Counted from the stretch's first letter, positions 8,809 through 18,085 are shown. The stretch: 64,000 nucleotides of DNA from Atopobium sp. (GCA_022732885.1 JAIJTS010000006.1:23659-87658), one strand, 5' to 3'. Notes: generated by a model from the sequence alone, not told the origin. Translations and numbers: made by a program.

Positions 8809-10110
8809 ATGGTTCAGGGTATTTTGATCCTCTTGGTCTTTGTGGCTGTAGCTGCACTGATGATGACTAAGAAGATCCCAACTCTGCTTGCCCTGCCACT
8901 GATGGCCATTTTGATTTGTGTCATCGCAGGCGTTCCAATGTTTGGAAAAGATGGCGACGGAAAAGAAATTGGCTGGTTAACATCAGTGTTTGAGGCTGGA
9001 ACCGTTCGCATGGGTGCCGCAATCATGGCTGTCATTTTTGGCGCATGGTTGGGTCAGCTTATGAACAAGACTGGTGTTACCGAGACAATCATCAAGAAAA
9101 GTGCAGAGCTTGGTGGCGATAAGCCCCTGGTAATCACCTTGATTATGTCTGTTGCAGTTGCTGTTCTCTTTACTACACTTTCTGGCTTGGGATCCATCAT
9201 CATGGTTGGCTCAATCGTCCTGCCAATTTTGATTTCTGTTGGTGTTCCCGCAGCTAGTGCAGCATGTATCTTCTTGATGTCATTTACCACTGGTCTAGCA
9301 CTCAATATTGCCAACTGGACAACCTTTGCAAAGCTCTTCAACCTTGATATTGCTCAGGTTCAGGGCTTTGAGGTTTACCTGGCTGTTGCAACTGGTATTG
9401 CGACTTTGATCATGATTGTTGTTGAGTTCAAGCGTAACGGTATTAAGTTTGCCTTTAGCGCTCCAGTTGCTGAGCAGAGCAACTCCAAGCAGCTCACCGG
9501 CGTTGCTGGTGGTCTTGCAATGCTGACTCCAATCATTCCTATTGTGCTTGTTGCTTTCTTGAAGGTTCCTGTTACCCCAGCATTTACCGTTGGTATCCTG
9601 TGGTGCCTGCTGTTTACCTCCAAGAGTTTCAGCAAGGCAATGAATCTTCTGGCAAAGACTTGCTATGACGGTGTAACTGACGCTGGTCCTGCAATTATCC
9701 TGATGGTTGGCATTGGTATCCTTTACCTTGCAGTTACCAACCCAACGGTTAAGGCAGTTCTTAACCCATTCCTGCTTGGTATCATGCCTCAGAACCTTGT
9801 TGCATACATCATCTTCTTTGCGGTTCTCTCGCCATTGGCTCTGTATCGTGGACCTATGAACATGTTTGGTCTTGGTTCTGGTATCGCAGCTCTTATCATT
9901 GGCCTGAACACTCTGAATCCTCTTGCTGTCATGGGTGCTTTCCTGGCTGCAGAGCGTATTCAGGCAGGTGGCGACCCAACCAACACGCAAAACGTTTGGA
10001 CTGCAAACTTCTGCGAGGTTGACGTCAACACTGTTACCCGTAAGATGCTCCCTTACCTCTGGGCAGTTTCTATCTTTGGCGTAATTCTGTCTGGTGTTCT
10101 GTACCTCTAA
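8809..10110 (+). CDS. Ion-transporter-superfamily permease next to hyuA
   Basis: A 433-residue membrane protein with about 11-12 hydrophobic segments, resembling carboxylate or ion transporters of the IT superfamily (CitMHS/DcuC-like plan). Notable segments are LSGLGSIIMVGSIVLPIL and the helix hairpin near SPLALYRGPMNMFGLG. A strong AAGGAGGAAAC ribosome site precedes ATG 8809. It is followed by a terminator and then, 97 bases on, by a HyuA-type gene, so it probably imports the compound handled by that operon, for instance a hydantoin, oxoproline or organic acid. The substrate is inferred only from neighbours. Confidence 0.65.
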   Translation: MVQGILILLVFVAVAALMMTKKIPTLLALPLMAILICVIAGVPMFGKDGDGKEIGWLTSVFEAGTVRMGAAIMAVIFGAWLGQLMNKTGVTETIIKKSAELGGDKPLVITLIMSVAVAVLFTTLSGLGSIIMVGSIVLPILISVGVPAASAACIFLMSFTTGLALNIANWTTFAKLFNLDIAQVQGFEVYLAVATGIATLIMIVVEFKRNGIKFAFSAPVAEQSNSKQLTGVAGGLAMLTPIIPIVLVAFLKVPVTPAFTVGILWCLLFTSKSFSKAMNLLAKTCYDGVTDAGPAIILMVGIGILYLAVTNPTVKAVLNPFLLGIMPQNLVAYIIFFAVLSPLALYRGPMNMFGLGSGIAALIIGLNTLNPLAVMGAFLAAERIQAGGDPTNTQNVWTANFCEVDVNTVTRKMLPYLWAVSIFGVILSGVLYL

Positions 10111-10123
10111 GTTCTGACCTTGG

Positions 10124-10166
10124 GGCGAGAAGACCCTCTTGTTGTGGTCTTCTCGCCTCTTTTTTA
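10124..10166 (+). terminator. Terminator built from an inverted pair of GGCGAGAA
   Basis: GGCGAGAAGACC (10124-10135) and GGTCTTCTCGCC (10146-10157) form a perfect 12-bp stem with a 10-base loop, followed by a T run at 10160-10165. Both arms begin with the dispersed octamer. Confidence 0.93.
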
Positions 10167-10206
10167 TCTTTGCAGCCGTTAGATTGCTGTGAATCAAGGA
10201 GGAAAC

Positions 10207-12354
10207 GTGAAAGTTCGTATTGGAATCGACGTTGGCGGAACATTTACCGATGCTGTTGCCATCGACAATGATACGTACGAAATTATCGGCACGGTTAAAA
10301 CACCTACCACGCACACCGCTGAAGCGGGTGTTGCAGCAGGTATTGTGCAGGTGCTTCATGGTGTTATGGAGCAGCACAACATTAAGCCTGAAGATGTTGT
10401 CTTTATTGCTCACGGTACTACCCAGGCAACAAACGCTCTGCTTGAGGGCGATGTTGCGCAGGTTGGTATTGTGACGCTTGGGAGCGGTCTTCAGGGAGCT
10501 AAGAGTAAAAGCGATACTAACGTTGGAGATATTGAACTTGCTGCCGGTAAATTCCTGCGAACCAAAAATGCTTTTGTAGATACCTCTTCTGATGTTGAGG
10601 CTGGTATTAAAAGCGCAATCGAACAGCTTTTCTCGGATGGTTCAACTTCTTATGTTGCTGCTGAGGCGTTTAGCGTAGACGATCCAACTAACGAGAACGC
10701 TGTTATTGCAGAATGCTCTGAGAGAGAGCTTCCTGCTACAGCCACAAATGACATCTCTAAGCTTTATGGCTTGGCCATTCGTACTCGTACTGCAGTTGTT
10801 AACGCGTCCATCATGCCAAAGATGCTTGAAGCCGCAAACATGACTGACAAGAGTATTCGTGAGGCAGGCATTGAGTCACCACTTATGGTTATGCGTTGTG
10901 ATGGCGGTGTTATGACCGTTGATGAGGTGCGCCATCGTCCAATCCTAACTATTCTTTCTGGTCCCGCAGCTGGCGTAGCTGGCGCTTTGATGTACGAGAA
11001 GCTCACCGACGGCCTATTCTTTGAGGTTGGCGGCACTTCCACCGATATTTCTTGCGTTAAAGACGGCAAGGTTATGGTCAAGTACGCAGAAGTTGGTGGA
11101 CATAAGACGTACCTCTCGTCACTGGACGTAAGAACCGTTGGTATTGGTGGCGGTTCCATGGTGCAGATCTCTGATGGCAAGGCTGTTGATGTGGGACCTC
11201 GTTCTGCTCACATTGCTAACCTGGATTATGAGGTTTACACCGATGCAGAAAAGATTGTGAACCCACGTCTGGTTGCGGTTCGTCCTATGGACGGAGACCC
11301 AGAGTACGCTGCTATTGAGTGTGATGGAGGTATTCGCGTTTGCTTGACCATGGCTGGCGCTGCAAACCTTGCAGGCTTTGTTCCTGAGGGCGATTACGCC
11401 TTTGGTTCTGTTGAGGCTGCTCGTGCGGCTTGGGCTCCTCTTGCAGAGAACATGGGTGTAAGTGTTGAAGAAGCAGCAGCTCAGGTTCTTGCATTTGCTG
11501 CAAAGAAAAACGGTGCTGTAGCAGAACAGCTTATGAAAGACTACGGCATGGATCCTCGTACTACTGTTTACGTTGGTGGCGGCGGCGGAGCTTCTACAGT
11601 AGTGCCACACTTGGCAAAGACTATGGGACACACGTTCCACATTGCTAAAAATGCTCCTGTTATCTCCACTATTGGTGTTGCTCTTGCTATGGTTCGCGAC
11701 ATGGTTGAGCGTAGCGTTACCAACCCAACAGACGATGACATTGTGAGTGTCAGGCGTGAGGCAGAAGCCCGCGCTATCAAGATGGGTGCAGCTCCTGGAA
11801 CCGTTGAGGTTACCGTTGAGGTAGATACGCAGCGTCACGTTGTTCGTGCAATTGCTGTTGGTGCTACTGAGCTGCGTAGTAAGGACGTTAACGCCACGCG
11901 TCTGAGTGCAGATGAGCTCAAAAAGTTTGTGGTAGAGAATCTTGGTGAGGGCGCAGAAAACGTTTCTGAGGTTGCTCATTCTTCCGAGCTCTTTGCCTAC
12001 ACTGCAACCACTACAGAAAAGAAGCTCTTTGGTCTTCTCACCAAAAAACGCACTGCTCTAAGGCTTATTGATGCTGAGGGCGTGATTAGGCTCCAGCGTC
12101 CAAATGCCGAGGTGTTGCAAGAGTCCATCAGCTCATGGCGCAAGGGTGTAACATCCCTGGTAGAGGACTTAACCGTATATAACGACGGTGGAGCTAATCT
12201 GCCAAACGTCTACGTGGTAGTTGGCAAGCGCATCATTGATCTGTCTGGAATGACTTCTCTTGAGCAGATCTTGAGCCTTGCAGCAGTTGAGCTGGGCGGA
12301 TATCCCTCTGACGAGCCTGTTATCATTGCCGCTACACTTCGTTTAGGTGACTAA
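10207..12354 (+). CDS. Hydantoinase/oxoprolinase family protein (HyuA-type)
   Basis: A 715-residue ATP-binding protein of the HyuA family, whose members hydrolyse cyclic amides such as hydantoins or 5-oxoproline, or act as acetone/acetophenone carboxylase subunits. Visible motifs are IGIDVGGTFTDAV at the N-terminus, AHGTTQATNALLEGD, ILSGPAAGV, a long GGTSTDIS segment and YVGGGGGASTVVPHLA near residue 460. GTG 10207 is chosen because AAGGAGGAAAC precedes it; an upstream GTG at 10189 lacks a site. No HyuB partner is in the window, which argues against a classical two-subunit hydantoinase. The reaction is therefore unassigned. Confidence 0.8.
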   Translation: MKVRIGIDVGGTFTDAVAIDNDTYEIIGTVKTPTTHTAEAGVAAGIVQVLHGVMEQHNIKPEDVVFIAHGTTQATNALLEGDVAQVGIVTLGSGLQGAKSKSDTNVGDIELAAGKFLRTKNAFVDTSSDVEAGIKSAIEQLFSDGSTSYVAAEAFSVDDPTNENAVIAECSERELPATATNDISKLYGLAIRTRTAVVNASIMPKMLEAANMTDKSIREAGIESPLMVMRCDGGVMTVDEVRHRPILTILSGPAAGVAGALMYEKLTDGLFFEVGGTSTDISCVKDGKVMVKYAEVGGHKTYLSSLDVRTVGIGGGSMVQISDGKAVDVGPRSAHIANLDYEVYTDAEKIVNPRLVAVRPMDGDPEYAAIECDGGIRVCLTMAGAANLAGFVPEGDYAFGSVEAARAAWAPLAENMGVSVEEAAAQVLAFAAKKNGAVAEQLMKDYGMDPRTTVYVGGGGGASTVVPHLAKTMGHTFHIAKNAPVISTIGVALAMVRDMVERSVTNPTDDDIVSVRREAEARAIKMGAAPGTVEVTVEVDTQRHVVRAIAVGATELRSKDVNATRLSADELKKFVVENLGEGAENVSEVAHSSELFAYTATTTEKKLFGLLTKKRTALRLIDAEGVIRLQRPNAEVLQESISSWRKGVTSLVEDLTVYNDGGANLPNVYVVVGKRIIDLSGMTSLEQILSLAAVELGGYPSDEPVIIAATLRLGD

Positions 12355-12360
12355 ACTCAC

Positions 12361-12996
12361 ATGCAGAACGCAGATTACACTTTGGCGAGAAAATCGGTGA
12401 GCCCTGAAGCGGAGTCTACTACTGACTCTGCTTCACGGTTTCCGTTCCCAACTCAAGAGCTTGCACGTAAAGAGCTCTTGTGGGATCGCTTTGCTGCCCG
12501 TATTCCTGAACAGGATAAAGAACGCATAGTTGATTTGGCTTGGTCAAAGGGTGAGCGTGCTGCACATATGGTGTTTGAAGAGTCAAACGGCCAAAGTGAC
12601 TTCTTTCAAATTTGCAAAGACGCAGGCATGACTATTATCAAAAAAGATATTGATTGCGTATATGGAAACCAGCGCTATTTCAGCGATTACGTTTCTGGTA
12701 CAAAAGAAATTACGCTCTATGAGCGGTCATGTGCGCTGTGGGCTAAGCAAAATCAACTTGAGGAGCATGAAGCTCAAAATCTTATTTTGATGCATGAGTT
12801 TTTTCATGTTTTAGAGACAACTCGGCTTGGATTAACCAGCAAAGAATACACCGTTCCGCTTATTACAATTGGCCCTTTTAAACTAGGAAAAACGGGCATT
12901 CACGCGCTCTCTGAAATTGCAGCGCATGCGTTTACCAACACCTATTATGGTTTACTACACAACGTTTTTGACACAGGAGGAGACAATGAGCACTAA
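12361..12996 (+). CDS. HEXXH-motif protein of the hyuA operon
   Basis: A 211-residue protein without signal peptide. The motif MHEFFHVLE (about residues 143-151) fits the zincin signature HExxHxxE, and a downstream ALSEIAAHAF helix could supply a third ligand, so a metallopeptidase-like fold is likely. I do not recognise the family. It begins seven bases after hyuA and its last 11 bases overlap the start of the oxidoreductase gene, so it belongs to this operon. It may mature an operon enzyme or act on the transported compound; both are guesses. Confidence 0.65.
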   Translation: MQNADYTLARKSVSPEAESTTDSASRFPFPTQELARKELLWDRFAARIPEQDKERIVDLAWSKGERAAHMVFEESNGQSDFFQICKDAGMTIIKKDIDCVYGNQRYFSDYVSGTKEITLYERSCALWAKQNQLEEHEAQNLILMHEFFHVLETTRLGLTSKEYTVPLITIGPFKLGKTGIHALSEIAAHAFTNTYYGLLHNVFDTGGDNEH

Positions 12997-14365
12997 AGAG
13001 ATCACCTGGAACAATCTGCAGATTCCTGTTGTTGGAGGCTATGATGTAGTCATCGTCGGTGGCGGTGTTTCTGGCTCTGCCTGCGGAATCCGTTGCGTTA
13101 ATGAGGGCCTCTCCACACTTATTGTGGATAAATCAAATTTGCTTGGAGGCTCTGCTACACGAGCACTTGTGTGTCCCATGATGCCCTCGTACGTCCGTCA
13201 TCTCCCTGTTCTTTCTACCATCGAGCAGCAGCTTTTGGCCTCAGGCGACGCCACACGAGATGACTACACTACTATGATTTGGTTTGCTCCTGAGCGTTTG
13301 GGAGTGGTATACGAGCAGCTCTTCACTACAAAGGGCGGTCAGATTCTCTACGATACATCGCTTGTGGCTGCTGTTTTGTCAGATGCAGATGATGAGAAAA
13401 CCATCACATACGCAATTCTTGCTTCAACCGAAGGTTTGATTGCCGTGACAGCTCAAACGTGGATTGATGCTTCAGGCGACGCAGTCTTGTCTAGAGCTGC
13501 TGGCGTACCAGTTGCTGCTGGTGATGAGGATGGCATCAATCAGGTTTGCAGCCTGCGTTTTACCATGGGCGGCATTGATGTTGAGCGCTATAGAGACTAT
13601 GTGCTCTCTCTTGATGATCACTTCTCGCCATTGGTTGAGGGATATTTCTTTGAGTCCGCAATGGTTGCGGGAAAGAATTTTAAGCTGGAGCCAAAGTTCC
13701 GTGAAGGAATTGAAGCGGGCATTCTTGAAGAGGAAGACTTGCGCTATTACCAGATTTTCTCGCTTCCTGGAAAGCCTGGTTGCATGGCACTGAATTGTCC
13801 ACACATTGCAAGCATGCGTAAAAACACCTCAGGAGCTGCACGTTCTAACGCAACAGTTGAGGCACATGCTCGTATTCGTCGTCTTGTTACATTCTTACAG
13901 CGTATGATGCCTGGATTTGAGCAAAGCTACCTTATGGAGCAGGCTTCGCTTTTGGGCGTTCGCGAGAGCTGGCGTGTTGAAGGTCAGACAATGCTGACCG
14001 AGGAAGATTACGTCAATCAAGCCCGATTTGATGACGGTCTTGTCCGCGGTGATTGGTACATTGATGTCCACTCCAACAAGGGTGGCCTTTTCCACAAAAA
14101 CACCTACAAACAGGGCGATTATTACGAGATCCCATTCCGTTCAATGGTCTCCAAACACATCAATAACCTGGGTGTTATTGGACGTTGTATCTCTACAACA
14201 TTTTTGATGCAGGCTAGTGTTCGCATTATTCCAACGGTCACTGATATGGGTGATGCTATGGGTACCGCATGTGCTCTTGCAAAACAGACGTCAACACCAC
14301 TGGCCAAGTTGGACGGCGTGGCGGTTCGTGCTGAAGTTGAGCAAATGAAACCGTTGAATTCATAA
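12986..14365 (+). CDS. FAD-dependent oxidoreductase
   Basis: A 459-residue flavoprotein. The N-terminal Rossmann motif is YDVVIVGGGVSGSACG (dinucleotide-binding GxGxxG) with an acidic residue about 20 further on, followed by LLGGSATRALVCP. This plan resembles the FAD-dependent oxidoreductase family with a conserved GG-S-AT segment near the flavin. ATG 12986 follows ACAGGAGGAGACA; the longer reading frame from 12917 overlaps the previous gene without need. It is the last gene of the permease-hyuA operon. The substrate and electron acceptor are unknown. Confidence 0.78.
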   Translation: MSTKEITWNNLQIPVVGGYDVVIVGGGVSGSACGIRCVNEGLSTLIVDKSNLLGGSATRALVCPMMPSYVRHLPVLSTIEQQLLASGDATRDDYTTMIWFAPERLGVVYEQLFTTKGGQILYDTSLVAAVLSDADDEKTITYAILASTEGLIAVTAQTWIDASGDAVLSRAAGVPVAAGDEDGINQVCSLRFTMGGIDVERYRDYVLSLDDHFSPLVEGYFFESAMVAGKNFKLEPKFREGIEAGILEEEDLRYYQIFSLPGKPGCMALNCPHIASMRKNTSGAARSNATVEAHARIRRLVTFLQRMMPGFEQSYLMEQASLLGVRESWRVEGQTMLTEEDYVNQARFDDGLVRGDWYIDVHSNKGGLFHKNTYKQGDYYEIPFRSMVSKHINNLGVIGRCISTTFLMQASVRIIPTVTDMGDAMGTACALAKQTSTPLAKLDGVAVRAEVEQMKPLNS

Positions 14366-14411
14366 TTGCTGTTTAAGAATTGTAGAAGCTGTGATAAACT
14401 TCTACAGTCAC

Positions 14412-14487
14412 GGGCGATTGGCGCAGCGGCTAGCGCAGGTGCTTTACACGCACAAGGCCGGGAGTTCAAATCTCTCATCGCCCACCA
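14412..14487 (+). tRNA. tRNA-Val (anticodon TAC)
   Basis: Acceptor GGGCGAT pairs with ATCGCCC, and CCA is encoded. The D arm is GCGC...GCGC and the anticodon loop is TTTACAC with anticodon TAC. The T arm is GGGAG-TTCAAAT-CTCTC. One G-A mismatch occurs at the top of the anticodon stem. A terminator follows 10 bases on. Confidence 0.93.
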
Positions 14488-14497
14488 TGGAACCTCA

Positions 14498-14525
14498 CGC
14501 GGCGCCCTCGGGTGTCGCGTTTTTT
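14498..14525 (+). terminator. Terminator after tRNA-Val
   Basis: CGCGGCGCC, loop CTC, GGTGTCGCG (with G-T pairs), then six T. It lies between the tRNA and rph, so rph must use a promoter within or before this area or readthrough. Confidence 0.75.
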
Positions 14526-14537
14526 CTTAGGAGTGCA

Positions 14538-15359
14538 ATGGATAACCAGGTAGAAAGTGCCTTTTCTGGCGAGAAACCCCTGCAGGCCGGAGCCATCACG
14601 CAGGCCGACACAGACACGCAGGCTGACGCAGCTACGGAGCTCGCGCGCTCGTTTGACCGCGCTTGGGACCAGATGCGCCCCGTTACCCTTGAGCGCAACG
14701 TTATGAAAAACGCCGACGGCTCGTGCCTGGTTACGTTTGGAGACACGCGCGTCCTCTGCACCGCTACCGTTGAAGAAGGCGTTCCCGCATGGCGCCGTAG
14801 TTCTCGCGCGGGTTGGGTTACGGCTGAATACGCCATGCTACCTGCGTCAACTAACCGCCGCACCAAGCGAGAGCGCGCCAACCGCAAGGGCCGCTCTATG
14901 GAGATTGAGCGTCTGATTGGCCGCTCGCTGCGTTCTGTTGTTGACCTCAACCGTCTGGGCGAGTACACCATTACGCTGGATTGCGACGTTCTGCAAGCAG
15001 ATGGCGGCACCAGAACCGCAAGCATCACCGGTGCTTGGGTGGCACTTCACGATGCCCTCTACTCACTTGTCGAGAAGGACCTCTTGCCTAGACTTCCTCT
15101 TACAGGTCAGGTAGCTGCGATTTCTATGGGTTATGTAAATGGTAAGCCGCTGCTAGACCTTGACTATCCCGAGGATTCTCATGCGGATATTGATATGAAC
15201 CTTGTAGGAACAGAAACTGGACAGATAATTGAAGTACAAGGAACAGGCGAAGGCGGTCCGTTTGATCGCTACCAGCTCAATCAGCTGATTGACCTTGGTC
15301 AGGCGGGCATTGCGCACCTTGTTGACCTGCAAAATCAAGTGACTGGATTTAGGGAGTAA
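14538..15359 (+). CDS. rph: Ribonuclease PH
   Basis: A 273-residue phosphate-dependent 3'-5' exoribonuclease that trims tRNA 3' ends, normally a hexameric ring. Motifs: RPVTLERN near the start, RRTKRERANRKGRSMEIERLIGRSLR (RNA and phosphate binding), DCDVLQADGGTRTA with the metal-binding Asp residues, and LDLDYPEDSHADIDMN. It carries about 40 extra residues at the N-terminus, rich in Ala, Gln and Asp, compared with the usual enzyme. ATG 14538 is supported by TTAGGAG. It sits directly behind a tRNA and two bases before rdgB, the classic rph-rdgB pairing. Confidence 0.93.
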   Translation: MDNQVESAFSGEKPLQAGAITQADTDTQADAATELARSFDRAWDQMRPVTLERNVMKNADGSCLVTFGDTRVLCTATVEEGVPAWRRSSRAGWVTAEYAMLPASTNRRTKRERANRKGRSMEIERLIGRSLRSVVDLNRLGEYTITLDCDVLQADGGTRTASITGAWVALHDALYSLVEKDLLPRLPLTGQVAAISMGYVNGKPLLDLDYPEDSHADIDMNLVGTETGQIIEVQGTGEGGPFDRYQLNQLIDLGQAGIAHLVDLQNQVTGFRE

Positions 15360-15361
15360 TC

Positions 15362-16012
15362 ATGAGTCAAAACAGTGAAAATCAGGGTTCTAACGCTGTG
15401 ACCTTTGATCCAAATACAACTGTAGTTGTTGCAACGGGAAACGCTCACAAGCTTGTAGAGATTGAGGCTATTCTTTCTAAGGTAATGCCTGGTATGAGCT
15501 TTGTGGCACTTAGTCAGCTGGGTGATTTCCCTGATCCAGAGGAGAACGGCAAGACATTCCGCGATAACGCTCTGATCAAAGCAATGGCTGCACTTGACGA
15601 GGTAGATTGCGTGGCGGCTATTGCGGATGACTCTGGCATTTGCGTTGACGCTCTGGATGGAGCTCCTGGAATCTATTCTGCTCGTTACGCTGGCGAGCAT
15701 GGCAATGATGCTGCAAACAATCAGAAACTGCTGGCAGAGCTTGCTAACGTTGCTGATGAGGACCGTACTGCTCGCTTCCACTCCACCGTTGCTCTGGTCT
15801 ACAGAGATGGATCTGTGCTGGTAGGAGAGGGAGACTGTGAGGGCGTTATTGGTCACGAGCCAAAGGGTCACAACGGCTTTGGTTACGACCCGCTCTTCTG
15901 GCCAGAAGATGCTCCAGGTAAAACCATGGCAGAGCTTGAACCTGACGAGAAGAACGCTATCTCTCACCGGTTCCATGCTTTGCAGAATCTTTCCAAGCAG
16001 ATTCTGGGATAG
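15362..16012 (+). CDS. rdgB: Non-canonical purine NTP pyrophosphatase (RdgB/HAM1)
   Basis: A 216-residue cytosolic enzyme that hydrolyses ITP, dITP and XTP to monophosphates, keeping them out of nucleic acids. The family signatures are VVATGNAHKLVEI (base and phosphate binding), ADDSGICVDALDGAPGIYSARYAG and GHNGFGYDPLF. Length agrees with RdgB plus about 20 extra N-terminal residues. It overlaps nothing but is separated from rph by only two bases. The terminator at 16091 ends the pair. Confidence 0.94.
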   Translation: MSQNSENQGSNAVTFDPNTTVVVATGNAHKLVEIEAILSKVMPGMSFVALSQLGDFPDPEENGKTFRDNALIKAMAALDEVDCVAAIADDSGICVDALDGAPGIYSARYAGEHGNDAANNQKLLAELANVADEDRTARFHSTVALVYRDGSVLVGEGDCEGVIGHEPKGHNGFGYDPLFWPEDAPGKTMAELEPDEKNAISHRFHALQNLSKQILG

Positions 16013-16090
16013 AGAGATGCAGTAAACGCGTCAGGTTTATGTCAGATTCCGGACAAAATGGCAGTAGAACCACGCTAGATTACAGGTCAA

Positions 16091-16137
16091 AACCGGTCAG
16101 CGGGATATCCGTTCTTCTCGCCGACCGGTTACTTTTT
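16091..16137 (+). terminator. Terminator of rph-rdgB
   Basis: AACCGGTC (16091) pairs with GACCGGTT (16123-16130), followed by ACTTTTTT. One TTCTCGCC site lies in the loop, directly next to the right arm. Confidence 0.82.
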
Positions 16138-16192
16138 TCTTGTTTCAAATGGTAAACTAAAAGCAACTATGACTTCTGTCTTGGAGGTAGAC

Positions 16193-16927
16193 ATGAGGAT
16201 TGTTCGTACTCGTGATTACGAGGACATGAGCAGAAAAGCTGCAAACGTTATTTCTGCACAAATTATTTTGAAGCCAAACAGCGTTCTTGGTCTGGCAACT
16301 GGTTCAACGCCAATTGGTACGTATGCTCAGCTCGCTGAGTGGTGCAAAAAGGGAGACCTGGATTTCTCACAGGTTTCAACCTACAACCTTGACGAGTACC
16401 GTGGTCTTTCTCACGATGATCCTCAGAGCTATCACTATTTCATGCGCAAAAACCTCTTTGACCTGGTAAATATTGATCTTGAGAACACTCACGTGCCTGA
16501 TGGCTCTAATCCTGACATTGAGGCAGCTTGTACTGAGTACGATACTCTTGTTGCTAAAGCTGGCTATCCTGACCTGCAGCTTCTTGGTATTGGCCACAAC
16601 GGCCACATTGGCTTCAACGAGCCTGATGACCATTTCTCTAAGGGTACGCATTGCGTCGATCTTACCGAGAGCACTATTCAGGCAAACAGCCGCCTGTTTG
16701 AGCGTATGGAGGATGTTCCACGCCAGGCATACACCATGGGTACGCAAACCATCATGTTCGCGCGCAGCATTTTGATTGTGGCCAGCGGTGAGGACAAGGC
16801 CAAGGCTGTTTACGAGATGTGCTACGGCAACGTTTCACCTCAGTGCCCAGCCTCTATCCTGCAGCTTCACACTAACTGCACCGTTATTGCTGACGAGGCT
16901 GCGCTTTCTCTCTGCCCAGCTGAGTAA
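16193..16927 (+). CDS. nagB: Glucosamine-6-phosphate deaminase
   Basis: A 244-residue isomerase/deaminase that converts glucosamine 6-phosphate to fructose 6-phosphate and ammonia. Motifs: LATGSTPIGTY (phosphate binding), YNLDEYRGL with the catalytic Asp, LGIGHNGHIGFNEP with the active His, and TMGTQTIM. Start ATG 16193 follows TTGGAGG by seven bases; an ATG at 16169 is further from any site. It stands alone between two terminators with no nagA beside it. It links amino-sugar uptake to glycolysis. Confidence 0.95.
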   Translation: MRIVRTRDYEDMSRKAANVISAQIILKPNSVLGLATGSTPIGTYAQLAEWCKKGDLDFSQVSTYNLDEYRGLSHDDPQSYHYFMRKNLFDLVNIDLENTHVPDGSNPDIEAACTEYDTLVAKAGYPDLQLLGIGHNGHIGFNEPDDHFSKGTHCVDLTESTIQANSRLFERMEDVPRQAYTMGTQTIMFARSILIVASGEDKAKAVYEMCYGNVSPQCPASILQLHTNCTVIADEAALSLCPAE

Positions 16928-16974
16928 GGTCCAACTGGTCCACAGCTTCAAAGCAACATCTGTCGAGAAAAACA

Positions 16975-17005
16975 AAACTCCCATTCATGTGAATGGGAGT
17001 TTTTT
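16975..17005 (+). terminator. Terminator of nagB
   Basis: AACTCCCATTC, loop ATGT, GAATGGGAGTT, then TTTTT. The AAAA on the left also allows use from the opposite strand. Confidence 0.92.
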
Positions 17006-17116
17006 GTAGCAGTTTATCGTGCGTAAGCGCTGTACGTGCGTGTTTAGTGATGCTCCGCAGGCGCACTTACTGCGTACAAGTGTTGTACCCGTGCGTTCGG
17101 TGGTGCTCAGAAAGTA

Positions 17117-17851
17117 TTAATAGTCCTTGAAGTAACCGGATAGAGCCAAAAGGGTCTGGTAGTTAAGGCCAAGCACATAGTCGCCGTTATTGGTATGAAC
17201 CGTGCGAAGCGTAAACTCAAGATTGTCACCAAACGTGATTTTATCGCCATCTTTTTTGCCAGCACGAGACATATCACCAGTTGAAAGTAGGAAAACTCTA
17301 CCGGCTGGATTGACCGAAGTAACAAAGATTACAAAAGGATCGACGGTGTTTTCACCAAGGTTAATGTGCAACTGTTTGAAAATCTGACTGTTTGTTGACA
17401 CATAGACTACTTCGTTTTTGTCGAGCACCTTCTTCAGCTCAGGAAGAGTTGCAGCTACCCAAGGTAGATCATGGTGAACAAAAGGATTGTCGCTCGCGAG
17501 CGACTGCGCAATAGGCGAGCCGTACTGGTAGACGTAAACAGTCTTGTTGTAGAGCTCGTTGACGTCATTAACAGAGGTCTGAACTGGTGCGGCTTGATTA
17601 GCCTGGACAAGCTCTATAAGATTCATGGAATTGAGCTGGTCAGATGAAGCGCCTTTGGACTGTGCTTCTGAAATAGTCAATCCACCAAACGCGAATGACC
17701 CCACGCCAAATACCAGGCAAAGTACGGACAACGCAACAAGAACTTTAGATGACTTCTTTGTGGAAAGGAATGCAATTCCGACAGCAAGAGCAACAAAAAT
17801 AAGCACGATATACCAGGTCTTACTGATGGCATATCCCAGAGTCTCAGTCAT
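17117..17851 (-). CDS. Membrane-anchored protein of unknown function
   Basis: A 244-residue protein with two hydrophobic segments at about residues 13-30 and 38-58. An extracytoplasmic-type domain of about 180 residues follows, with VSTNSQIFKQLHINLGENTVDPFVIFVTSVNPAGRVFLLSTGD and a C-terminal region around YVLGLNYQTLLALSGYFKDY. I do not recognise a family. It is divergent from veg, sharing about 270 bases of upstream sequence, and is transcribed toward nagB. Confidence 0.6.
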   Translation of the reverse strand: MTETLGYAISKTWYIVLIFVALAVGIAFLSTKKSSKVLVALSVLCLVFGVGSFAFGGLTISEAQSKGASSDQLNSMNLIELVQANQAAPVQTSVNDVNELYNKTVYVYQYGSPIAQSLASDNPFVHHDLPWVAATLPELKKVLDKNEVVYVSTNSQIFKQLHINLGENTVDPFVIFVTSVNPAGRVFLLSTGDMSRAGKKDGDKITFGDNLEFTLRTVHTNNGDYVLGLNYQTLLALSGYFKDY

Positions 17852-17991
17852 TGGGCCTCCTTGTGTTGTAAGTTAGTTTCTTATTTTATCAGAGGGTCTC
17901 TTTTGTCATAAATTTGTCGCATGCTTGACGCGTCGTCGTTGTAAACCTGACGCCCGACTGATGTTGTTCCCGTGACATTTGTCGCAAAAAC

Positions 17992-18085
17992 TTGAGATTT
18001 CATTTTTTACCACGTATAGTGGAGTTTCGGAAATTCTGACTATTATTTGTCGACCGGTACATAGCTTTGATACGTTCAACGTATC
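17992..18085 (+). promoter_or_regulatory. veg promoter and leader palindrome
   Basis: TTGAGA (17992-17997), a 17-base spacer and TATAGT (18015-18020) form a good sigma-70-type promoter. Downstream GATACGTT and AACGTATC (18069-18085) make a perfect palindrome around one C, within the likely 5' leader of veg. Confidence 0.65.

Noticed and set aside
9295..10413. Reverse-strand reading frame over the permease and hyuA start
   Set aside because: Its composition (many Asn, Cys, Lys, His) is typical of a shadow frame, and it crosses a strong terminator.
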